64,000 bases of DNA. Source: Pelobates cultripes. Its lineage: Eukaryota > Chordata > Amphibia > Anura > Pelobatidae. The notes beneath the pieces are model-generated. The model had not been told where the DNA came from. It made no database searches and was given only the letters and a program-made list of their open reading frames with translations. The stretch covers positions 121,970,149-122,034,148 of the forward strand of contig OW240917.1 in NCBI GenBank assembly GCA_933207985.1, written 5' to 3'. Each line of letters begins with the position of its first letter. Positions within the stretch are counted from its first letter, which is position 1. A program made the position numbers and the translations under genes. Positions 56,201 through 64,000 of this stretch are shown here, one piece after another.

Positions 56201-56577
56201 TTGATTCTTGTCAGGCAGCTGGGGAAGGCCCAATGTCTCCAGGACCGGCGCCCAGTCAAGCGTGAAGGCTTTAGCAGGCGGGAGGGCAGGGTAGGCCCCC
56301 GATCATTGGCGAGCTCTCCTGCCCATCAGATTGTACAGGAAAGGCATGTGCTGGTAGCCCGCTTCTTCAGGGAGAGAAGGTACAAGTTTCCCAGTTTTTC
56401 TCTAAAAATCAAGTTTTTTTGCGATTTTGGGCCAAAGTCACTGGAGCCCAGCAGAATGGCGTCCGTGCTGTTCAAGTGTTAGGCTCCTCCCCCCGTTTAA
56501 GCAGACTTTAAACAATTGTAGCATAACACTGCATCATAAAAAAAATTTAAGCAACTGAATACCTTCTGAATGCACTG

Positions 56578-57710
56578 TATGTCACCTGGCATAATCCAGC
56601 CATGTATAAGGAACTCCCGTGAGTACAACCTTGCATCTCTCTTTCTAGACTTAACCTGCAAAGCATGTAAATATTGTTGCAGTCACAACAAATGCTGGTC
56701 AATTCATGTGACTTAATTCTTAGAGTATAACAGACTGGCACATAAAATAGGGAAGATGTGACAATGGAATGACAATATTTAAACTAGGGAAGGAGAATTC
56801 ACAGATTTCAATCGTATATATAAACAATGACACCGGGAAAACATATACAGTACATATATTTACACTGACACTACATACATACATGTACACTAACACATGT
56901 CAGAAATGCACACATGTATTCCAAGTGACACTGCAAACAATTACATACACTAAAAAGTGTTCTTACTGAGATCACAACTGATGTTATAAATAAAACTTTA
57001 TTCTGCATATGCAATGCTCTTGACACATGTTTTCAAAGAACAAACAAATGCACACATGCTTCCCTGCTGACACTATTCACACAAAGCACCCATTTGTTCA
57101 AATATAGACCTTAATTTAATAATATTGGATAAGCTTTTCAAACGGTTTAACCTTTTTTTAGATAGACTTTTACAATTATTTAATATTTTGAAAATATTAA
57201 ACTTTTGCAATATTTTAGTATGTTTATATATTTTTAATGTGATATATCTTTTGCTATTTGAATATTATGTAAGTGAAGCTTCTTAAAATATATTAAATCA
57301 CTGAGATAGTCCTTTTGTTAGTTATGGCCCTGTACCATAGCAATAGCCATTTAACAATACATTCTGCTATAGGTATTTGTTAGGGTGATGAGATGATCAC
57401 AGATAGTAGAGGGTACTTTTTGTTATTTTGCTGTATTTTTACTTGTATAGAAAGTATTTTATGAGTGTGCAATCATGTAACTAAATTTCATGTGTATTTA
57501 TGCAAATAATTGTGTGAATAAGTGCAGTAGTCACAATGGATGTTGCATATCAATTTACAGACAGTAATTATAATATCGCATGTCAACGATTAGCTTAATA
57601 CTTTTAGTAACTGTGCTGTACCAAGGCCATCTACCTATATAATAGATGAAAATGTTCAGAGCAGTATTAACCATAAGATGAACTTAGGCGGCTGCCTCTG
57701 GGCCTGAGCC
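56578..57710. other. Gene-free interval
   Basis: Nothing recognised. AT-rich, with CA-rich words at 56870-56910. Confidence 0.5.
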
Positions 57711-58298
57711 TTAAAGGGACACTATAGTCACCAGAACAAATATAGCTTATTGAATTTGTTCTGGTGAGTAGAATCATTCCCTTAAGACTTTTTGCTGTAA
57801 ACACTGTCTTTTCAGAGAAAATACAGTGTTTACATTACAGCCTAGTGATAACTTTACTGGCCACTCCTCAGCTGGCTGTTAGAGATCCTTCCTGGGTCAT
57901 AAAATGCATCCAAACATTCAGTGTCTCCTCCCTCTGCATGCAGACACTGAACTTTCCACTGAACTTTTTCTTCAATTAATCTATATGAGGAGATGCTGAT
58001 TTGCCAGGGCTTTGTTTGAATTGAGCTGGCTCTGCTCCTGATTTGCCTCTTTGTCAGTCTCAGCCAATCCCATGGGGAAGCATTGTTATTGGATTGGCTA
58101 CCACTTCTGCTGATGTCAGCAGGCAGTGGGTAGGTCTAAAGGAAAAAGGGATAAAGCATGTAGCTGCATACTTGAATACAAGTAAGATTTTACTATTTGT
58201 AGGGAGGCATGAGGAAGACAGGGGGGCTATATGGTGGTTTTAATCCTATAGGGTCAGGAATACATGTTTGTGTTCCTGACCCTATAGTGCTTCTTTAA
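57711..58298. mobile_element. TTAA MITE, 588 bp
   Basis: Left end TTAAAGGGACACTATAGTCA and right end, reverse complemented, TTAAAGAAGCACTATAGGGT, with TTAA on both outsides, as left by piggyBac-type insertion. A GGGTCAGGAA/TTCCTGACCC hairpin lies at 58250-58283. It has no coding capacity. I recall this terminal sequence as abundant in frog genomes. Confidence 0.82.
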
Positions 58299-58996
58299 AC
58301 AGGGGCCCTGGTACCATAAATTAACCTGGCCATAATCACCATCCCTAGAAGATTGAGGGGGAACAAAACAGTAACTTACCTAGGGCTCTGTGGGATCTTA
58401 ATCCTTCTCTGACACTGCTGTACTGTAAGAGGCTTATAACACTGATATATACAGATTGTATCATATGATACTGATTATAAGTGCAACATGTGGGGAAAAT
58501 GAATAAATACTGGCCCTGATTTAATAGGCCCTGTCCAGCTCAGATCAATGCCTTGAAAAGTTCTAAAATATATTTTGCACTTTGGTTTTTGCTTTGTTTT
58601 TATTCACTGACAGATGTGGAACTGTCTTCTTGTATATGTAGATCTTTCTATTCTGACGTGTTTAACTTGGTCTTTTCTAGACAATACACTTAATTGCTTC
58701 CTCTGTTCTACGGCCCTACCAACAGCAACTACTGCCAAGTGACAGTCTCTTTTAATCCTCTCACATGTTTTATTGCTTTTGCAGCCCTTAAAGGTTCCTG
58801 ATCAATAAGGGGTGAGTCAAGGGTCACTGACACCTGAGGGCAGGACTTTTCATTGTTTTAAATGGATGTAGCTCCATTGCTCTTTCCTTTCCACATCTCA
58901 TTCCTCTCCCTTTAAACATCTTTTATTTTATATGCCCTGCCCCTTTCACAATAAAAGACGTTATAGGAAATACAATCTCCAAAAATCAATCCAGGC
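58299..58996. other. Gene-free interval
   Basis: CAGGGGCCCTGGTACCATAA at 58301 could be a fragment of another MITE split by the TTAA insertion. Nothing else is identifiable. Confidence 0.4.
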
Positions 58997-59331
58997 TTAA
59001 AGTGACAGTGTAAACATCAAAACAACTTTAGCTTAATTAAGCAGTTTTAGCGTATAGATCAAGCCCCTGCAGTCTCACTGCTAAATTCTCTGCCATTTAT
59101 GAGCTAAATCCCTTTTCTTTACTGGACCTAGAATATCTAGGAACTTTTCAGGAAGTGTTTAGGAAGGATGTGCAAGTCACATGCAAGGAGGTGTAACTAG
59201 CGCTGTATAAACAAAGTTATTGACCCCTAAATGGCAGAGAATTGAGCAGTGAGGCTAGGGGGGCATAATATATACACCAAAAAAAACTGCTTCATTAAGG
59301 TATGGTTTTGGTGCCTATCATATCGCTTTAA
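58997..59331. mobile_element. Palindromic TTAA MITE, 335 bp
   Basis: TTAA at both ends. The two halves are complementary over more than 100 bp: CAAAACAACTTTAGCTTAAT / ATTAAGGTATGGTTTTGGTG, then TCTCACTGCTAAATTCTCTG / CAGAGAATTGAGCAGTGAGG. A long-hairpin MITE of the same end type as 57711-58298. Non-coding. Confidence 0.82.
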
Positions 59332-60391
59332 GGTGCAGACTTGTTACAAATGTAAATAAGTGACTAAAAATTAAATTTTTGTGTACCTGTGCATAATGCG
59401 TCTATAACAAGTCTGTACATAATGTGTGTATGTGAGCTTGTGCATAATGCATGCAGGAAATGGTTGGGGGATTGGTAGTAAATTTTCCTACATTGGTGGT
59501 TAAATATAGTTGTTGGATTCAGGGAGCTAAGTGACTGGGTGTCTGTAACTAGGTGAATAGGGATATATGAACAGGGAGATGGATGATTGGTAAGATGTTA
59601 CTGTCGGGTTGAGTGTAGGTTTAGGTAGGCATGTGAATGGGTGGGTGAATGCGACTTAGTTGGTTATTATTCAATAAGTTATTCAATGGGTGAGGCGAAA
59701 GTGACAGGATGTGTGGCTGGGTGAATTTGACTGGGTGACGGTATGTAACAGGTTGGGAGTATGTGACAGAGTGCATGACAGATGAAGGTAATTAAATGAG
59801 GTCTGCTGAGAGAGGCTGTTGACCAAGTTCAACTAACAGCCATGCATGCTATTAACAAGGCCAGCTTCCTCAAAGCAACTGTATTGCTTTTTATATATTA
59901 GTTTTGATGTTGGATTGCATAGGGCATGATTGAATAGTGAATGTGACAATGTGGAAACTGGATGATAAATGGGACTGTGCTGAGAGAATGTTTTTTTCCT
60001 GTTTTTTTTTTTCTGTAATAAAGAAGGATCATAGGGAACTTGGAGTGCGCACAGAAACAGGACTGACAACATGTCATAAGAATGAGCTGGCCAGGAAGGG
60101 GCATATATGATATCCCCACCACCCATGCCACCCATATCCTGTCTGCTGCCCAGAGCCTTGTGGACAATTTGGATCTGTAAGTTGGGTGGGCAGCTATAAA
60201 GGGAATAATACACAGGAGTTGCAGACAGAGTAAACCTGCCTTCAAAGATGAGGTGTCTGGGCACATCGCATACTGTGCACCCCAAGATCATTGATCCTTA
60301 CAGGGGGCCATAGTTATACTATCAGCAGGTCAATAAAATGTATGTCTTCTATCTAGGTGTACCATACATTTCCTGGCGATAAACACAGAGA
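59332..60391. other. Gene-free interval
   Basis: Diverged GTGTG/GGGTGA words at 59570-59770 form a weak minisatellite. The 152-codon minus-strand frame at 59833-60291 shows no domain and overlaps another open frame on the same strand; I do not call it. Confidence 0.45.
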
Positions 60392-60490
60392 GGGTTATTC
60401 ACCAAAGTGAGAAATGTAGGAAATTCAAAGAGATTTTAAGTTTTAATGCCAATTTTGGCCTTAAATTTGAATTCACTTTAAATTCCCATT
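60392..60490. mobile_element. GGGTTATTCAC-family MITE, partial
   Basis: GGGTTATTCACCAAAGTGAG followed by ...GGCCTTAAATTTGAATTCAC as in the 6423 copy; the right terminus is lost. Confidence 0.6.
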
Positions 60491-60799
60491 TTCATGCATT
60501 TTTCTACATTTCCAGTATGGCATAGTGCAGATTATTTAAAAAAAAACACAATATAAATGTTATTGTTTGAATCTTCTGCACTTCAGTTATAACCAGATGT
60601 TAGGACTGTGTATTAACTTGTTATGACTATACGTTCAATTATTTTGAATATGGTCCTAAAGTCAGTTGTATAAGTGATTTTTCAGTAAATTCACTTTTGG
60701 TTTAAAAATAATAGATTATTTTACTAATTGTAGCTTTTTGCAAACAAATCTGTTTAATTTGATCAATCCCAAAGTGACAAAGTCAATTTGATTCAATAC

Positions 60800-61190
60800 T
60801 ACATATACTCCTCACTTACCGACCTGGTTCCGTTCTTACGATACGGTCATAAAACGAATTGGCCGATAAGTGAGGATGAGTGCAGGTCTATGTTCGAGTA
60901 AATTTCCCCGAACATAAACAAGCGCAGCAGAGCAGGGAGTCCCTCAAATCTATGTTTGGAGAACGTTCCCTGAACATAGATAAGAGGGATTTCCTGCTCT
61001 GGTGTGCTTGTCTATGTTTGGGGAAATTTACCCGAATGTAGACATGCGCACCAGACAGGGAATCCCTCTAATCTATCTTCAGGGAAAATTTCCCTGAACA
61101 TAGACCAGCTCTCTAACGTCCCTTGAATCCCCACGCTACAGAGCTGATCGTAAGTGTGAGCCATCGTAAAACAGGACCACCTGTATATGT
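60800..61190. mobile_element. Fold-back repeat with internal tandem units
   Basis: The left part CCTCACTTACCGACCTGGTT...CATAAAACGAA and the right part ATCGTAAGTGTGAGCCATCGTAAAACAGGACCACC are partly complementary. Between them, a unit of about 60-110 bp with TCTATGTT.G.G.AA.TTCCC.GAACATAGA is repeated about three times with alternating orientation. Non-coding, superfamily unknown. Confidence 0.5.
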
Positions 61191-61600
61191 CTTTTTATAT
61201 TGGATTCCTCAAAGCCCTGACCTCCTCTGGTGGTCTAGAACCTTGGGGTACATACACCAAAAGCAGGAGGTATGTCAAGAGCTGGCCAATTTTAGTGCTA
61301 CCCTGGGGGCAGCCAGCTATGAGCTAAATCAGAGTTGGCACCAGCTTACCTGGATGGCAGATGTCAATAGTGACCGAGGGGGAGAATGAAGGTGGAAAGG
61401 GAGCTCTAATATTCATAAACTTCCAGCACTACCGAGTTATGATGTCACCCCAGCCTCGTTGTCACTAAACTGCCATGGTAGCAGTGCTGCAAGAGCACAA
61501 AGATTACAGAAACCCCACAATGGACCCAAAGGTAAGGATCCCCTCTTGACCCCAGGTAAAGTATCCACTTCAACTCTCCCAAAGGAAGGGACATAATAAA
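61191..61600. other. Gene-free interval
   Basis: The 88-codon open frame ending at 61389 begins inside the fold-back repeat and has no recognised domain. Nothing else seen. Confidence 0.4.
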
Positions 61601-62340
61601 AATTTGTGAGTGTGAGAGAATGTGTATGTGTCTGTCAGTTAGTGTGTGTCTATCAGTAAATGTGTATCTGTCACCATGTGTCAAATCAGTGAGAGTGTGT
61701 GTCAGTGTGTGTATGTCAGTGTGTGTGTCTGTCAGTATGTGTGTCTGTCAGTGGATGTATGTGTATCTGCTAATGTGTGTAAAATGAGTGAGTGTCTGTC
61801 AGTGTGTGTCAAATCAGTAAGAGTGTGTTTGTCAGTGAGTGTGTCCTCTCTTTGTAATTGTATGTGTGTGTAAGTTTCCTCTGTGTGTAAATGTTTGTGT
61901 CAGTTTCCTATGTGTATGTCAATGTCCTCTGTGTGTAAATATGTGTGTTAGTTTCCTCTGTGTGTAAATGTATGTGTGTCTGTCAGTGAGTATGCAAGTG
62001 TCTGTTAGTGAATGTGTGTGTGTAGTGCAGTAAGTATGTCTGTCTGTCAGTATCAAATTAGTGAGAGTGTCTATCAGTGAGTGTGTCCTCTGTTTGTCAA
62101 TGTCTGTTTGTGCCAGTTTCTTTTGTGAGTAAATGTGTGTGACAGTGTCCTCTGTGTGTAAATGTATCTGTCAGTGTTCTCTGTGTGCTAATGTGTGCAT
62201 GTGTGTATGCAAGTGTTCTCTGTATGTAATTGTGTGTTTGTTAGTGTCATATGTGTTTGTCAGTGCACTCTGCATGTAACTGTGTGTGTTAATCCAATAT
62301 GGGATTAATTTAAATATCAGTGTCTATATGTTTAATTTTG
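61600..62340 (+). repeat. GT-rich minisatellite (GTGTCTGTCAGT and TTTCCTCTGTGTGTAAATG units)
   Basis: Two interleaved unit types: GTGTGTCTGTCAGTGAG in the first part and CCTCTGTGTGTAAATGTGTG in the second. It leads into the hAT-type end at 62386-62434. Cys/Val-rich open frames are artefacts. Confidence 0.85.
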
Positions 62341-62385
62341 GATGTAAATACATAGAAATTACTTTCTTGAGACATGGGTACTTGG

Positions 62386-62434
62386 GAATTTCTTTTAGAC
62401 CTGCAGGGGTACTTCTCTGTAAAAAGTTGAGAAA
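62386..62434 (+). mobile_element. hAT-type right end
   Basis: ACCTGCAGGGGTACTTCTCTGTAAAAAGTTGAGAAACACT matches the mirror of the Charlie-like start CAGTGTTTCTCAACTTTTTA. The left end was not found; the minisatellite at 61600-62340 is probably internal to it. Confidence 0.6.
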
Positions 62435-62711
62435 CACTAAGCTGTATGGCTGAGTCTACCACACTAATCATACTATTGGCCATTTTAGATCCTTTCTCAT
62501 TTTATTGTTTAATTTATGCCCTTTTGGGCTTCTTTTACAAGGTGTATCGAACTATTTTATCATTCATCCCTACATCTAAGACCTGGCATAATCTTTAATA
62601 CTTAACCATTTCCTGTGTGTCCTGAGAATAAATACCATCTAATCAACCTCCATCCCCACTGTATAAGTATAAACATATGCACAGATAAATAAACACATAT
62701 TGCTTTATATA

Positions 62712-62830
62712 AAAGCAGGGCCGTCTTTAATAACGAATGGACCCTGGGCAAGTGTTTGCTTGGGCCCCCTGTGCCCTGCCGCTCTCGCCCCTCACTCCCT
62801 GGTATGCAATCACGGCATCCATCCCAACGC
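62712..62830 (+). mobile_element. hAT-type MITE start
   Basis: CAGGGCCGTCTTTAATAACG with GGACCCTGGGCAAGTG and TTGGGCCCCCTG, the classic beginning of a widespread hAT-type vertebrate MITE. No right end seen. Confidence 0.55.
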
Positions 62831-62984
62831 AGTGGCGGTACTAAAGTAGAATGAATTTTATTGGGACCCCCAATTGCAAGGTTGGACTAAAGGTAGAACC
62901 CCATCTGTCGTGCAACTCCAACAATGCTTTGACAGCTGGGACTCTACCAATTTCCCATGCTTGCAGGGTTGTATTTAGCACTGA
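62831..62984 (+). mobile_element. hAT-type left end
   Basis: CAGTGGCGGTACTAAAGTAG followed by GGGACCCCCAATTGCAAGG. The start resembles the 52443 hAT (CAGTGGCGG). It adjoins the minisatellite that runs off the window. Confidence 0.55.
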
Positions 62985-64000
62985 GCCATGTTAGTATGTT
63001 TGAATGTAAGCATGTGTTTGTATGGAGTATGTTTGTGTGAATGTGTTTGTATGTGGTACTGGAGTTTGAATGCAAGTGTGCATTTATGTGTAGTGTTTGT
63101 TTTTGAATGTAGGAGTGTGCTTGTATGTAGTGTTGACGTTTCAATGCAGGAGTGTGTTTTATATGTAGTGTTGAAGTTTGAATGGAGGGGTGTATTTGTA
63201 TTTAAAGTTGCGGCTCAGATGCACAGGTACACACTCTGACGCACAAGCAGATACACAGATACATACACTGACTACATACAGATAAACAGGCACATACACT
63301 GACAGACACACTGACACAGGTACATATATTGACACACACACAGACACATACACTGGTAGACGTACTGACAGACATACTGACACAGGCACATATACAGACA
63401 TACTGACACACAGACACATATACCGACATACTGACACACACACACACAGACACATACACTGATCAACATACTGACACACATACACTGACAGAAATACTGA
63501 CACCCACATACACTGAGAAATACTGACACACACACACAGGCACATACACTGACACACACAGACATACTGGCACACAGACAGATATACTGACATATGCATA
63601 CACATGCACTAACAGACATACTGACGCACTGACAGACATACTGACACATACACATACTGACACACACAGATATACACACACATATATACTGACACACAGA
63701 CAGACAGACATACTGACACACACACACAGACATACTGAAACACACACAGACATGCTGACACACATACACTAACACACACATACACTAACACACACATACA
63801 CTAACACACAGATACACTAACACACACATACACTAACACACAAACACACACACTAACACACATACACTAACACACACTAACACACACACACACTAACACA
63901 CATACACTAACACACATACACTAACACACACATACACTAACACACACATACACTAACACACATACACACACACTAACACACAAACACACACACTAACACA
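62985..64000. repeat. GT then CA minisatellite, continuing past the window
   Basis: 62985-63230 is GT-rich with the same words as 3600-3890 (GTTTGAATGCAGGAGTGTG). From about 63230 the plus strand becomes CA-rich: first units of CAGACATACTGACACA type (to about 63770), then a tight 14-16 bp unit CACACATACACTAACA to the end. Long Cys/Val-rich frames on the minus strand are artefacts. Confidence 0.9.

Larger units (their letters stand above)
52426..56497 (-). mobile_element. Second L1/Tx1-type LINE, interrupted and internally deleted
   Basis: The minus strand starts GGGGGGAGGAGCCTAAC near 56497 and has ORF1 debris at 55261-56200. It then has unassigned sequence and a presumptive 3' UTR (52426-52442 plus 53869-54115, rejoined across the hAT) with an AAATAAAT-type tail. 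Almost all of ORF2 is missing. The 54240-54960 part is of unclear origin; CGTGTTTCGCCC near 54788 loosely recalls the Penelope motif. Confidence 0.6.
50668..56577 (+). mobile_element. Tc1-like transposon expanded to 5.9 kb by nested insertions
   Basis: Left inverted repeat CAGTGCATTCAGAATGAAGA and right end, reverse complemented, CAGTGCATTCAGAAGGTATT, with TA on both sides (50666-50667 and 56578-56579). The left 0.8 kb is a decayed transposase gene; the right end has the usual Tc1 tail (GTAGCATAACACTGCATCAT...). Between these, 51487-52280 and about 52420-56497 are LINE insertions, the second of which hosts a hAT and a CR1 tail. Taking the insertions out leaves about 1 kb, somewhat short of the usual 1.6 kb of a Tc1. 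Confidence 0.85.

Noticed and set aside
59833..60291. 152-codon minus-strand frame
   Set aside because: No domain, no codon-level support, and an overlapping second frame on the same strand is open too.
63159..63797. Several long Cys/Val-rich minus-strand frames at the right edge
   Set aside because: They translate a CA-rich minisatellite; frames stay open because the unit lacks stops.
1..64000. Host protein-coding exons
   Set aside because: No open stretch outside transposons combines a recognised domain with plausible splice sites; I could not support any exon by eye.

Overview
This is AT-rich vertebrate DNA, most likely from a frog or toad (Anura). The evidence is the repeat mixture: CR1 and L2 LINEs, L1/Tx1-type LINEs with GC-rich 5' ends, a GIY-YIG Penelope-like element, Tc1 and hAT transposons, a decayed Ty1/copia element, and TTAA-flanked MITEs starting TTAAAGGGACACTATAG. 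I know these families from anuran genomes, but the species cannot be named from sequence alone. I found no host exon, tRNA, rRNA or CRISPR array. The window reads as intergenic or deep-intronic sequence shaped by nested transposition.

Layout. 0-2.3 kb: an unidentified coding-like remnant, then a 618 bp solo LTR with a 5 bp target duplication (TSD). 3.4-6.1 kb: a hAT end, a GT-rich minisatellite, a fold-back element with a 14 bp TSD, and a 5'-truncated CR1 on the minus strand. 6.4-23.3 kb: no genes, only MITEs, microsatellites and old repeats, including a Harbinger-like MITE at 19.2 kb. 23.5-27.6 kb: a second, longer inverted copy of the solo LTR, half a Tc1 transposon, and a piece of L2. 31.1-35.2 kb: a long L2 remnant and an L1 5' end. 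35.2-39.4 kb: a copia-type LTR, a 944 bp solo LTR, a 1.1 kb Penelope-related fold-back element, and minus-strand endogenous retrovirus pol debris. 40.3-43.9 kb: the best preserved element, a Penelope-like element with reverse transcriptase plus GIY-YIG endonuclease and hammerhead-type ribozyme motifs at both sides. 44-47.7 kb: an L1 inside a minisatellite. 48.0-49.0 kb: copia RT/RNase H debris and LTR. 50.7-56.6 kb: a Tc1 transposon expanded by two L1 insertions, the second holding a hAT and a CR1 tail. 57.7-59.3 kb: two TTAA MITEs. 60.8-64 kb: a fold-back repeat and GT/CA minisatellites tied to hAT ends.

The most interesting signal is a set of small RNA motifs related to the hammerhead ribozyme. 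One copy (43417-43452) can be folded into all three stems with the expected core residues, plus one extra A before stem II and a self-complementary ACGCGT in stem III. Inverted partial copies abut the truncated Penelope ORF. Degenerate copies sit in two fold-back elements that each carry a 14 bp TSD. A second theme is the repeated association of hAT-type ends with GT-rich minisatellites. A third is the nested Tc1/L1/hAT/CR1 structure, whose insertion order can be read from intact target duplications.
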